The notes under the pieces: generated by a model
Seen by the model: only the letters and a program-made list of their open reading frames with translations
Databases searched by the model: none
What the model was told of the DNA's origin: nothing
Shown: in pieces, positions 12,001 through 25,500 of the stretch
Position numbering within the stretch: the stretch's first letter is position 1
Layout: every line of letters starts with the position of its first letter
Origin: Phoronis australis
Lineage: Eukaryota; Phoronida; Phoronidae
Assembly: GCA_002633005.1 (NCBI GenBank)
Contig: NMRA01000425.1
Location: forward strand, 252,408 to 316,407
Length of the DNA stretch: 64,000 bases
Direction of reading: 5' to 3'
Translations under genes and position numbers: made by a program

Positions 12001-12152
12001 TGACATTGGAATTTTTCCCTATTATTTTAAAAGGAAACCGGCTTTAGCCAAGGGCTAATATACAGCATGGTCCTCCTCTACAGGTTTTCATTCACTCCCT
12101 TGCACACATTCACAAGTAAGACCGAGCTCAGAGGAATAGGAGACATCTTTGT

Positions 12153-12200
12153 GCAATGCTTGAATGTTGCAATGCTTGAATGTTGCAATGCTTGAATGTC
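12153..12200 (+). repeat. 16-bp tandem repeat, three copies
   Basis: GCAATGCTTGAATGTT is repeated at 12153, 12169 and 12185; the last copy ends in C instead of T. Confidence 0.95.
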
Positions 12201-12385
12201 AGCCAGTGAAGCCATGATTTGTAGCACGAATATAAGGGTCTTCAAGGGCAAACTTGAACTAGAAACTCCTATGCATAAACTATAATGTATTTGAGCACAC
12301 TCTGGTAACCAATTATCTTAAGTTCGTAAAAAAGGAGCAGAGAAATTGCCAAAAATAGTTTCGAGTTCCTTTCGAGTACAAAGAT

Positions 12386-12443
12386 TAGAGACCGGGCCCA
12401 GGTCTCTCGTGTGGGAGTCTGGAGCACTAACCATTGAGCCACA
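12386..12443 (-). repeat. tRNA-like fragment, possible SINE head
   Basis: On the minus strand TGTGGCTCAATGGTTAGTGC resembles a pol III A box, and a degenerate B-box-like GGGCCCGGTCTC follows. It does not fold into a complete cloverleaf by eye, so I call it a tRNA-derived repeat, not a tRNA. Confidence 0.3.
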
Positions 12444-12984
12444 TTGTCTCCTGTTGTTTTCTTGTAATCGAACTCTGTTTAACTGAAAACAGTGTTATTC
12501 CAGCACGTTTAAAGGAGATGTTACTCGTTGTATACCACAGGTTAGAATCAATACTTCCAAGAACATTAGGATGGGAAAATGTTGAGATGCCACTGTCGAT
12601 GGCGACTCCAGCTTTTTCAATAGGGTTAGCCCAAGTAAAACGATATGTTTGTGAAGAGAATTCTGTATAAAGAGTAGAAATCAGGTATTGACATTTAGTG
12701 CCATGCACTCAACGGACAGTGGAAATAATAGAAAATAGATATATGTCAAGTGATTTTTATTTGGTAAATGATATTTTATGATCTTTTGATGATGTACTTG
12801 TGTAGCATTTGAATTTTTTTACAAAACTTGGATCACTTCAAAACATCTCTGGACAAGACCCGAGTCAATACTGAAAAAAGATCCAGAAAATGGTGCGATG
12901 AAGTACAGGTTGTAGCAATGCAAGCAGTCAACTTAACAAGCTTCATTTTGCCCTGTTGAGCTGTCTACAAAACCAAAATCTAAC

Positions 12985-13230
12985 GACCTTTTATTCTCTT
13001 AAAGTAGGCAACATTCCTTGCTCTTCCATTTCTGCTTCAAACTAAGCCCCCCCCTCTCCCATAATGCGAATTTACGCCATTTTCAAATTTTCAAAATGTA
13101 AAGGTTGGCCAATAATAATAAACTCAATAGAATCCTATCGAGGCAAAAATATTGGACTAATATGAGTGAAAGTCCTAATTCAATTTCTGTTTTTTATCCA
13201 ACTAAACGGCGGAATGCAGTTTTAGTAAAG
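12985..13230 (+). repeat. Dispersed repeat family B, copy 2
   Basis: The words TTATTCTCTTAAAGTAGG, AATAGAATCCTATCGAGG and CAACTAAACGGCGGAATGCAG have counterparts at 32380-32670 (ATAGAATTCTATCAAG, CAACTAAACACGGCAAATGCAG). Boundaries are approximate. Confidence 0.4.
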
Positions 13231-13264
13231 AATTTCAAAATCTGACATCTTTGATGACTACTGT

Positions 13265-13270
13265 TTTATT
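13265..13270 (-). terminator. EFL1: Candidate poly(A) signal for EFL1
   Basis: AATAAA on the minus strand (TTTATT on plus) lies 130 bases after the EFL1 stop codon. A second AATAAA at 12756-12761 is an alternative. Confidence 0.4.
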
Positions 13271-13399
13271 GCGAGTCAGTTTTCCTCATATCAACAACAT
13301 TTTTGGATCTTCGCACCTTTAAACTCATTCAGAACACGAATAAATTCGTAATGTGGCGAGACTCTATATCAATATCACTACCATGGGCTACAATAAAAT

Positions 13400-13588
13400 C
13401 TATTTCTTCTTTGATAATGTTCTTTGCTTCTCAGCATACTCGACAATCTTCTCATTAACTCCCAAACCTTTCCTTCTGCGGACAACGTTCATGTATTTCC
13501 GTGCTTGGTTTTCCGAGTCCGCTTTCTCGCCGAAGTGCATGTACTCTTCCTCAGTGGAAGGTTCCCAGAATGGGTCCAAATCAACGAC
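13400..13588 (-). CDS. EFL1: EFL1 coding exon 20 (C-terminus, stop)
   Basis: It reads [62 protein letters not shown] and then TAG at 13402-13400. This is the EFL1 C-terminus almost residue for residue. Acceptor TTCTCAG. Confidence 0.97.
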   Translation of the reverse strand, partial: VVDLDPFWEPSTEEEYMHFGEKADSENQARKYMNVVRRRKGLGVNEKIVEYAEKQRTLSKKK

Positions 13589-16500
13589 CTGAGAACAAAG
13601 TTGATAGTGACAATAAATTGATATCAGCTATGGTCAAACGTCGATACAACAAGACGCTTCACTATGAGGTAGAACAAAGAAAATGGACATTATCGTTTTT
13701 ATGGCTGAAAATGCATTACTGAGATTCTTGTTCGATGGGGTAAACTTTTTCAAGTTATTAGCTTTGGTCAGAGCTATGAAGCAACTAAATAAATTGCTCT
13801 AGTGATTTTATTTAAAATTGCCTGTTCTCATCGTTGTCTGCCAGACATTCACTGAAATCAAGGCTGGTGACGGCACCAATTAAATACAGTTGAAATATTC
13901 TTGTCACTTATCGAGTGTGAAATAGCTCTTTAGCAGAGCGTTTTGGCTGGGAATGCGAACGTTCCCAGTTCGAATGCAGGCTGGAGCTGAGTTGAGAAAT
14001 CATAACCTTTCTTGCCAGTAATGTTACTTTAAATACATGGAAAAATAAACTTTTTCAAACACAATTCGCAGCATGTGCAACTCTGAATTCTACTGATTCT
14101 TAATTTTTGGTAGAAATTAAGCGAGAAAAACACCAAAGTTCCGGAAACGACTGCTTTATATCACTCTTCAACTAGAATTGCCAACGAACAGCCAGTCGCT
14201 ACACCCTATAGCTACATAAAAACGTTAAGAGTTACATCAACTGGAGGGGTCAACCACCGCCACATATGCCCTGTTATCTCAAGGTTCTCTGTTAAACACT
14301 AGTGTTGAAACAGCTGTAAACTCATCTTGCATAGTCACTAAAATCAAATTTTGACTTTGACCACTTTGACTTAGCGTTATCAAATATGTTCCTCAGACAG
14401 ACTAGAGGTCATTTCAGGGCTTGACAAGAACCGACAATTTATTGTTTGAGAACAGGCTCCTCAAGACGACATGTCAATGTGACTCATTGTATGCACTGAG
14501 CATCGTATCAAACGATAACGAACTGTCATTTTTTTCAGGCTCCGAAACCACTCGTCATCCGAGTTTGGAGCAATGAGTGGTCTGTGTCAAACGTTTTGAC
14601 GCAACGTGGGTTTATTGGCGCTTTTAGTTCTGCCACATCACGTGCAGAAGACCGTAAACAAATCACCCAATAAATATTGTGTGGTTTCATTTACACACAC
14701 TCGCGTGCACATGCACAGTGCACGTGTATATGCACAGTGCACGTGTATATGCACACACGTTTATTCATAATCAACTAACACTCAGAATTGTGGATACTAT
14801 ACTTCAAATTAACTACTGCGCCAGCGTCAAGTAATTTTAACCACAACATTAACGGAAAGGAAACCCCAAAACTGCAAATGATCACGTTCATGTTAACGTA
14901 ATGTACAACTGTAAGATATATGGCACAACATCACTAGAGCATCATTAGTAATTTATACAACCAACAGACGGTTAACAGTCAACAAGGATATCACGGCTGC
15001 ATTGTTTCACAACACATGATTTGATATTTCAGTATTACAAAATAGAAGCATGAAAATAAAAACTGGAGCATGATTGCTTTCCTGTGCGACAGATTTTTCC
15101 TTTCAGTATCTCAATCTTACTTTGGCTAAAACATAGTTTCATACCATCATTATTTCTGATGCTTGTTTAATATTAAAACGTGCTACCGGTATCTGTTGTG
15201 CGAACTTAAATCCAAGGTATACAAAGTTGTTTATGAAGGATCGCAGTGGGTAAGAAGGGCTGACCACAGAGCAGAAATCTCACAGACGCAGACCACCAAA
15301 CAAATCTCACAACCAGAGACCACCAAACAAATCTCACAGACGCAGACCACCAAACAAATCTCACAACCAGAGACCACCAAACAAATCTCACAGCCGCAGA
15401 CCACCAAACAAATCTCACAGCCGGAGACCACCAAACTAAGAAATGATCAATCATTTCAAAACGTGAAAATGGAATTTATTATCAAAGAGTGCCATGTCAC
15501 AGGTAAAGTTTTGTGTTTCGGATCTAGAACCCTTGCATAAGTAGATGCATTTTAGGGTAAACGTAACCACAGAAACAGTCAATGTATGTACATTATTCGA
15601 CCTAGCGTGCTATTGTGGACCAACAACTTTTACTGTGAAAAAACACTTTGAAATTTCTTTCCACAAGCTGTTAAGAAACATTTTTTATTAAACCACAGAG
15701 TTGCATGTTCCTTAAGTTGAGAGTGCACAACTCTATAATTTATGTATTAATCAAATTTCAAAGGAAACACACTATACATAAATAAAAATGCAATCCATTA
15801 TGATATAAAATAAAACTCACCTCCCAATGGCTAAACTTTAGCTGAGGACTCGCCAGTCCACTAGTTTTCTTGCGAAACTCCTCAGCAAATCCGAAACTTT
15901 CCACTACAGGCAGCGCGGCTGTGATAACGAAGATTTGTGACCCTTCGCGCATGTCTTCGTACAGTATGCGACCACTGCGCTTCCCCAGGACGGCGTAAAC
16001 CTTACCTGAGTAAAGACGAAGCACAATTGAATACAAAAGAGATACAGTTGCCAGGGTGGGTAAAGACATAAGAACAAAAGGCATAGTTGGATGTAGTCTG
16101 TTTTTTGAAAATCAAACCAAAAGAGTGCAGCAGGTGGTCTGACAAAAACCAAGCTGGTGGTGCGATATTTTTTTTCATAACTCAACTTCAAAACGAAGAT
16201 CCACCTGAGAACAAAAAGAATGCACAATTTGCTTTTACTTTCACTCATCGCATGGGACCTCGTAGCATTTCAAACTTTGCTCGTTCACATGAATTTCTCC
16301 AGCTTTTCAAAAAAATATACAATACCTCGAAGGCATTGTTGGAGGGCTACATCCTGCAATGGATGGACAATGCCAAGGTACAAGGTACAAGGTACATACA
16401 ATACCTTGTCTGAAACTGACGCCGGCCAACATTTTGTTAGTTGCTGAACCCAAGTCTCAGAATGAGTCGTGGGAAGACTAGAACCAACTATGCTTTTTTG

Positions 16501-19500
16501 GCCAAAACTGCCGAAATAATCTCAAAAAGTCCGGTATTTGTGAATAATTGTTCTATATGTCGTTTCCAAAAATAAATTGTTTGCAGCCAACTTCACAACA
16601 AAGCTCAATGTTTTTGGAAGAAGTAACATTTGATGTAAAGTTCGTTTGTTGGTTATCCGTCAAATGATTAGTCGGTCCAATTTTGTGAAATAAGACTGTG
16701 CAGACTTTGTAAGGAAGCTCGTCACTTTTGAGAAGTATTGTTAGGCGACTTCTCAAAGCTCAGATATCTTCAGTGAAATAATCGTTGCCCATTCTGGCAC
16801 CCAAACAGTACTTCATGAAGTTGATTTTTTGAGAATTGTTTGATCATGATCCAATGCGTAGCAAGAAATTTAGCAAAAATGAGAAATGTGAAGTCACTCC
16901 AACATTTAAGTAATATATTTCTGCTATCCCTGTCATTCCATATTTTATGCCTTCCTAAACTTACTGCAAAGTAATCAGTTGAAAAACCTACAGAAGGTCA
17001 TCATTCAACCAAATCTGCTGAAGACATTTAGTTAAACCAGGGATGCAAAGATCTCAGTGCAGAAACTTTCAGCTCATTCAAGTCCCCACATTCCCAGTAC
17101 GTTTGCCGTCCCCTCATTCAACCCCCCCTCACATTCTACTCACCCAGTACATCTGTCGTCTCCTCATTCAAGTACCCCCACATTCTACTCATCCAGTGCA
17201 TTTGCAGTCGCCTCATTCATGTCCCCCTACATTTTAGTCACCCAGTACGTTTGCCGTCCCCTCATTCAAGTCTCCCCACATTCTACTCACCCAGTACATT
17301 TGCCGTCCCCTCACATTCTACTCACCCAGTGNNNNNNNNNNNNNNNNNNNNNNNNNNNNNNNNNNNNNNNNNNNNNNNNNNNNNNNNNNNNNNNNNNNNN
17401 NNNNNNNNNNNNNNNNNNNNNNNNNNNNNNNNNNNNNNNNNNNNNNNNNNNNNNNNNNNNNNNNNNNNNNNNNNNNNNNNNNNNNNNNNNNNNNNNNNNN
17501 NNNNNNNNNNNNNNNNNNNNNNNNNNNNNNNNNNNNNNNNNNNNNNNNNNNNNNNNNNNNNNNNNNNNNNNNNNNNNNNNNNNNNNNNNNNNNNNNNNNN
17601 NNNNNNNNNNNNNNNNNNNNNNNNNNNNNNNNNNNNNNNNNNNNNNNNNNNNNNNNNNNNNNNNNNNNNNNNNNNNNNNNNNNNNNNNNNNNNNNNNNNN
17701 NNNNNNNNNNNNNNNNNNNNTCCCCTCATTCAAGTCCCCCCACATTCTACTCACCCAGTACGTCAGCCGTCCCCTCATTCAAGTCCCCCCACATTCTACT
17801 CACCCAGTACGTCAGCCGTCGCCTGGACAACACACTCATACATGGCTACCATCAGTCTCTGCGGCTGAGACTGGAATGCTTTCCAGCATGCCTCCTTAAC
17901 ACATGACATTATCTGTCCAGACATCGGTCCATACGCTTGTTGTTTCTGCTTGCAATCTGCCACTTCCTCATTCGAGCCCTCTGATATTTCAGAGCCACCA
18001 CTGAGCAATCGATCTCTTGAAAGTTCTGAAGGAATATCATGAATGTGGCTATCGTCTTTAATGCTTAAGCACTCAACCAGCCCAGGAATGCTTCCATTTT
18101 CAAAATCTCCATTTTGGGTAACAATACTCGCATGATTATCATTATTTTCCAAATTTCTAATTTTCACTGAATTTCTGTCCATGTCAGCATCCTTTAATGA
18201 AGCAGTTTCCTCTGAAAAAGTTGAGAGCTGCATATCCCATGATTCCATTATAAAGGCCACGCCCATCATGGGCTCAGCACACAAGGGTCCAGATAAGGTC
18301 GCCAACTGAAACCCACTGACAATGCAGTGATCAAACTGACGTGAGTTCAACACAATCTGGGATTTTTTCTCGAGGGCTGACCACACAGAAGTTCGATCAT
18401 ATCCTTTGATTTTATTTATCAACAAATTCGGTCCATACCGACGAGGGCCAAAGGACCATATGCACTCCACAACCCCTTCCCACAAGTCACTATTTTCCCC
18501 ATCGAAAGCTGACTGCAAGTCAAGTTTGAGCTGTTGCAGTTTTGACTTAGTATCTTTGCTCATCTTAGAGCCCACAGCTAAATCAGATCTTCCAAATATC
18601 TTCAGACTGGCATAATCATCTAGGGTCTTTATCAGTTGAGGATTCTTGTCCAATAAATTAGTAACCTGGAAAAAAGATAAATATAACAACATATTAAAGC
18701 CATCACGATACTTTAAGTTTATGTACGACCTAATCGACTTGTGAGTGCATTAAATAGCCACACATCTGCAAAACTACGTATTTCAACTCGGTAAAAGTGC
18801 AATTGTTTTCTGATAGTATAAAACCTGAAGAATTTTATTTCGACTTCATATCCATCTGCTTTTAACTGGGTCACATGACCATGCATTTTTAGTAAAATTC
18901 AGCAGAAGAGAGAGGTACATTCACAACAAAACAACGATATCAACAACATGACTAAACTTTGTTCAATATAAATGTTCAAAATGGAATCTCAAAAATGCTG
19001 TTACAGTTTTTGCAATTATCATTTCATCTTCATGCAATGTGTTTTCATAAAAACAATAAAAGTCCTGTTTATTCATAGCCCCTTGTGCAAAAGTGAAATT
19101 GTTTACAATTCCTAAGGGTTTTAGAAAACACTGTATAAATCATGATACCTGAAAGTTACATAATGAATCCAATTGGCCATTGCGAAGATATCATGTTCCA
19201 AAGTTGGCCATATTTGGCCATTTTTCGAGGGTTCTACATATTAACCTTAAATTACCACAAGAAAGTGTTTCAAATTACATTACCCTTGTTCATTGGTGAA
19301 CACGTATCGTTGCAGCAGTGCTAAAGTAAATTTATTTACATAACCTTGTTCATTGGTGTGTGTGTATTGTAGCAGCAGGGTTCAAGGCTTAGCATAACTC
19401 ACCAACATTTCCAGGTCATCAAATGGGAAATAATTACACACTGTATGCAAGGGTGGGAAAGTAACAACTCACACAAACGATACATAGCTGACTACAGTGG

Positions 19501-22500
19501 AAAACGACAAGGCAGTGGATATCCGAGTTAAAGAACCGGCGGACTGAGCAATTTTCCATTGCAACACCATGGAAGCATTCTTTTTTAAAATCGAATGGAT
19601 ACTTAGGAACACTTACTATGCTGTGTTATCTTCCTTCTGTATTTTGAGTATATGCTCAGTTGTGTTCACGAAGAAATCTGAGGTCGCATTGATAACCCGC
19701 AGGTCACCAAATAGAACCTTGCGGGGATTGTTGTGAAACTGTTTCCTAATTAAGTAATTAAACTTTTAACTATGGTACTGGCTTACGCATTCTATTCACC
19801 AACTGGCACAGAGGCATGTATTCTGTTTTTCATCTTCTAAGCTAATCTATCTAAACAAGATCAGTTGCATCTACAAGTTAGTTGTTGCAACATCAAACTT
19901 CCATTTCCAACTCAGTCTGTAATGAACTTGGTTTGTAGTAGCAGTAACAGCTTACATATCACTTCTCAAAAAAACAAACAATTTCAGACCTAATTTTCAT
20001 GAACTAAATCTTTGATTGGCCTGTGTAACACACCAAAACATCCCACTTTGACATTTAAGCGTGTAAACACCCCTCAGTAGTACATATACGTGACCACTGC
20101 CATCTACTGGAAGAATCAAAAAAATCCAAGGCACCAACCGACTGAGGTAGTGGCAGGCATCGTATCCTCATCCTACACTGTCCGTTGGGTGTGGTGACCT
20201 CGACCAATCCCTGCTCAATCACTCCACCACCATCTTCGTCTTCATCCTTACTGTTCGCATTATCTAGCCTCTTTCTCAGCACTACATTTTCACCCTCAAT
20301 AGCCTCATTGACCATGTCTACCTTCCGTGGTGGTACAACAGTTTCACGAAAGGGCACGATCAGAGATGAGACGTTGATATCAATCTTTGCATATCTGGGA
20401 TAAAATCAATAGTGAACAAGACCAATGCCTCGTGAATACAATAAATGCTTTCAACGAACAGAGAAACATTTTTAACATTTCTTTATGTATCATTATTCTA
20501 GAAATATAATATTTATTATCGTTGGCAGAATTGGCAAAGCAATGCAGAGGAATAGAGGTGGAAAGCCCACACTTTTGCGTTAATTCTTACTGAAACTACA
20601 AGACCCCTCTTAACACATTTCAGCTGTAATTACTATTTCCCAGTATCTTACTAACTATGCATGCAACAACAGTGAGTTGACCTAGTCAGTTACTAACTAC
20701 GCGTGCAACAACAGTGAGTTGACCTAGTCAGTAACTAACTATGCATGCAACAACAGTGAGTTGACCTAGTCAGTTACTAACTATGCATGCAACAGTGAGT
20801 TGACCTAGTCAGTTACTAACTATGCGTGCAACAACAGTGAGCTGACCTAGTCAGTTACTAACTATGCGTGCAACAACAGTGAGCTAACCTAGTCAGCCCA
20901 ACAATGAAATTCCTATATACTGCATTTTGCACTTACTTTCATTGAGCGCACACAATGTCCAACTAAGAAATGAACACGCTTATTGTGTTGGCTCAACAAA
21001 TGTAAATGCTGAAACAGGGTGCAGTGAAACTCATCATTGGGCCAATGATGTCACATTACTGTTGCTGCATGCACAGTTACTAACAAACCGAGCAACAGTA
21101 AATATAGCTGAAACATGTCTCTAGTATAAGGCCAGAGAAAATAGGATAATTGGATCTGGTAAGAGCCAGATTCATTTTGAAACATGTACCTCACTGTTTA
21201 AAGAAAAATACAATCACCAGTCTCATTTTTCATGATTAGAATTTTTTCAAATTAAAGCTACACACACATAGAAACGCCAGTTTTATTGGCTTCGCAACTC
21301 AGTGACAATCACCTCTTTCATAACATTACTTGAAAATAAGAACAAGTGTTGAAAGGTAAATAACATTGTATTCCGACCCATTTCAGCTGGCATTAGGTGA
21401 CTTTGTTCTCGAAAGTTCATCACTGCTTCAATTTTCAAAAAATCCAGAGACCAGAACCAATTTGGCTTTTTGGACAAAGCAAGATATTGTATTTTCAGAC
21501 AAGACAACTCTAAGCAAATAGGTTTTCCACTTTGAAGCAGTCACGTTTGCACTCTTCGTAACAGCGTACCTCTCCCGCAGGTCCTTACAGCACCTCTGGA
21601 GGTGCACCTCCCCAGCGGCGATGACAACGTGTTCGCCCGTCTCCTGAACCAACACCTGAACACACGAGTCAGCCTGGTTCAGTAACCTCATGCCGAGAAT
21701 CAGCTTGGAGATATCACCTGTCGGAGGACAATCGTGACAAGAACAATGGCCACACAAAAGCCAAAGCAAGACATCGCACGCAAACTACAAATGACCTTAA
21801 GTTACTAAAAGCCTATTAGTAATTCCATTTTTATTGCTTAGCCAGACAACCAGGAGAAAATGCAGCTTCAATGAACCTGAGAGGAAGACCAGTATTTGTA
21901 GAGATGCCATTCCTAACTATGACGCCATTAACATTGGATTAAGATGAGTTCAACACTTGATTAAAAGTACCCAGCATACTAGGCTGCATAATGATTCGCA
22001 TTTGCCCGTTGGTTTTGCCTCCCCGATTCTATCACTTTGATACCAATCTTGCTAGTTTCTGAATCCACACACTCACATTTCTTTATCATTAATGTCATTT
22101 TGTTAAAGACAGTATCACTATTTAGGCTGTATATAAATCAGTGACTTCCTTAATAAGACCACGAGTTATTAGCTATCGCATCTGTATTGATTTGTATGCA
22201 TATAAACTGTACAGTTGGTGGCACAGAAAAAGATGATCTTGCATTAATACAAAATGGCAGGTTTGAACAACAACGTTGTCTTAGGGAAAGTTGACCTAAA
22301 CTTTCCTGCCCCTGACATTTTCAGACAGTAATTTTCAAGTGCACATGAGGCGATTCTTTGACAAACGATTATGCAACAGCTGAGTAAGAAATAAGCGCTG
22401 CACGCTTAAGTTCATTCTTCACTTATTTGTACAAAAATGACATAATGGTCATTTTTCTATTTTTCAAAGGCCAACTACCTTGTTGCAAATTCAACAAATT

Positions 22501-25500
22501 TTCCAAAATAACGTTGTTTTGTGACACTTGCACAATACAAACCAAGAAAATAACGGACGTTCTCTCAATATCTTTTTTCACAAAAACTTCACTTTGCTAC
22601 ATTGTGTGCTAAACAGATGAAGAATTACAGCAGTCACAGAGTTACTAACACCCAGTCACAGAGTTACCAACACCCAGTCACAGAGTTACTAACACCCAGT
22701 CACAGAGTTACTAACACCCAGTCACAGAGTTACTAACACCCAGTCACAGAGTTACTAAAACCCAGTCACAAGAGTTACTAACACCCAAAACTGATTTGAG
22801 CACCTCTTAGCTGCTTACTCAACTCACCTGCATTGACTGGCTCTATGGCAACCCTGACAATGGGAGAAGCCTCGAAGTACATGTCCGTGAAGGCTGGACA
22901 GGCCACAGTGCTAGAGAGAGTGGCCGACTTGAGCACGTGGTCATCTAGGCCTCGGATACCTACCAATAGGGGGTAGGTTTCACATAGAGTTCACTAGTTT
23001 ACTATGATCTTATTTCAGTGTTTTGGACCCAGCCAAATCAAATAAAAATGCCAAATTATTAATAATTTGACCAGATTTACGCAGCACTGTAAATTACTGA
23101 GCACTTGACAGAATTCTGAGAACAACTGAGCGAACATTTTTCATGTCTTCAAAACGTACTCAATTACAGAATATTGTTCTACTCACAAAGTGCAACCAAG
23201 CTAGTTTTGACCTCCTAATCACATAGAACACATTTCCAAACGAGAAATTTTGGAGTGCTTGACCCTGCATAGTCGAACAGTTTAGCAACTTGAGAAGCAT
23301 TTAAAACAGGGTTTTGTCTTAAAGGCACACTCTTAAGGTTAATTACTCAGAACTTATAAGCACTTGGGAAGTTGTACGCATTAAAAAAGAACTTCTTAAG
23401 ACCAGTGCAAAAGGTGACCATCAGCACATTCTACAAATAGATGCTCTCAACACATCCTGTGACATCATTCTCAGACAGTCAAAACATGCTGTAAGATAAT
23501 CTGCATGTAGTAGTTCAGTTGTCAGTAATTGACCATTGAACAATGGCAATAGTCAATATATCAAGGTTAGTGAATTTCTCCGTCATATTTGTTTTGTGTA
23601 TAACTAAGTAAATGACCTATCGCAAGCTCCGCCCCCTTTGCGAAAAGTCGTGTGACACACGACAAACAAAAAAGTTTTACCCGAAAATTTGTTGTTTGTC
23701 AGGAAAAATGGCGGCTTGGAAACGAATGTGTGTCAAGAATGCTGTTGATGAGCCGTCACTCAAAATCCTGGAGACAGGTCAATTCAGGAATTGAGATAGA
23801 TACTCAGTTGTCTGTGAATGATATCAGTTTAACCCATATACCACAATGTTGAAGCCCAGTTGTTTAAATATAATAGATTTGATCTGATAAGACAATAAGT
23901 GCAGACTGGAGGTCAACTTGCCTAATACATAGCAGTGTAGTCAGGCAGTGCAGACAGGCAGTGTAGTCAGGCAGTGTAGTCAGACAGTGTAGTCAGGCAG
24001 TGTAGTCAGACAGTGTAGTCAGGCAGTGTAGTCAGACAGTGTAGTCAGGCAGTGTAGCCAGGCANATATCAAGGTTAGTGAATTTGTCCGTCATATTTGT
24101 TTTGTGTATAACTAAGTAATTGACCTATCGCAAGCTCCGCCTCCTTGCGAAAAGTCGCGTGACACACGACAAACAAAAAGTTTTACTCGAAAATTTGTTG
24201 TTTGTCGGGTAAAATGGCGGCTTGGAAACGAATGTGTGTCAAGAATGCTGTTGTTAAGCAGTCACTCAAAATCCTGGAGACAGGTCAATTCAGGAATTTT
24301 TGACATAGATACTCAGTTGTCTGTGAATGATATGTGTTTAACCCATATACCAGAAAGTTAAAGCCCAGTTGTTTAAATTTAATAGATTTGATCTGATAAG
24401 ACAATAAGTGCAGACTGGAGGTCAACTTGCCTAATACATAGCAGTGTAGTCAGGCAGTGTAGCCAGGCAGTGTAGTCAGGCAGTGTAGTCAGACAGTGTA
24501 GTCAGGCAGTGTAGTCAGGCAGTGTAGCCCTAATAGATGTTTACTCAGAGCAGACACTAGGTTCTTGCGTAATATGTTTCTGGAGCCAATACCTCTCCTC
24601 AGGCAGAACTTTCACACACTATGTCTAAGAATGCTGTCAGCATCAACTCCCTGTATTTCCATACAGAGTTCACAGAAACTGTGACCGAATGTACGGATTT
24701 CGCTTTCTTCTCATTCAAAGTTTTATCTTGATAGAGACCCACAAATTTGGTAAATATTGGGTAGCATCCATTTAAACATAATCACATTATAGTAGTCTGC
24801 AGAAAGTTCACAACTAAAAATTGACCAAGTCTTACCCAGAACATTTCCAGCTGGTACATGGTCTAACTCCTCCAACTCTCGCCCCATGAACAGGTACATG
24901 TCCTGTACTACCACAGTGGTGATATGCTGGACACTGGTCAGACTGGACACAGTGAGGGAAGGGTCAATCGTGTGACCATCATGGACCTGGAGAGATGGAG
25001 TGGACATTGATGTTTACAAATAGGAGCGACAGAGGCTGTTCTAACCAATCGCATTTTCAATGATTTGACAAAACAATATGATAACAAACATAAAATGGGT
25101 GAAAGACAAAGAAAAATAAAAGAAAGAATCTACAGTACCGTATATATGAAACAAAATCAAAAAGCCATAATGAGGACAGTATTTAAGAGTTTCAAAATTT
25201 AATTTGAACAACTTCTTTTTTTAACTAGAACTAACGTCAATTGTATTTCAAATTAATTACTATATCGACTTACGTTGAACTGGTGATAATAAGTTCAAAT
25301 TTTACTTACAAGAGATTCTCTGAACAGTGACTTTCTAAGACCACTCTGAGGTGATGGCATGTTACAACTATTGTTAAAATCTCTTGGTCTATTTACACTG
25401 ACCTCTTGTCTATTTACAAGAGGTCGGTGTAAATAGACCAAGAGATTTTAATAATAATCCTCACAACAACACATGTAATACTGCTGAGATTATTCAGCAT

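Larger units (their letters stand above)
12001..13399. other. Intergenic space between convergent CHSY and EFL1
   Basis: It contains a 16-bp triple repeat, a tRNA-like fragment, a dispersed repeat and the candidate EFL1 poly(A) signal. Open frames at 12427-12708 overlap each other on both strands and resemble no family. Confidence 0.6.

Noticed and set aside
13925-13990. Functional tRNA gene
   Set aside because: Only B-box-like and partial D-arm sequence is present; the acceptor stem does not pair. The same holds for 12386-12443 and 31415-31465.
17057-17899. Long open frames running through the N gap on both strands
   Set aside because: They exist only because N translates as unknown. The visible ends are the 49-bp repeat and antisense EFL1 exon 18.
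23612-23852. A stand-alone small protein gene at the MAAWKR start
   Set aside because: The frame is only about 28 codons, occurs in both duplicated copies and has no recognisable homologue by eye. It is kept as a finding, not annotated as a gene.
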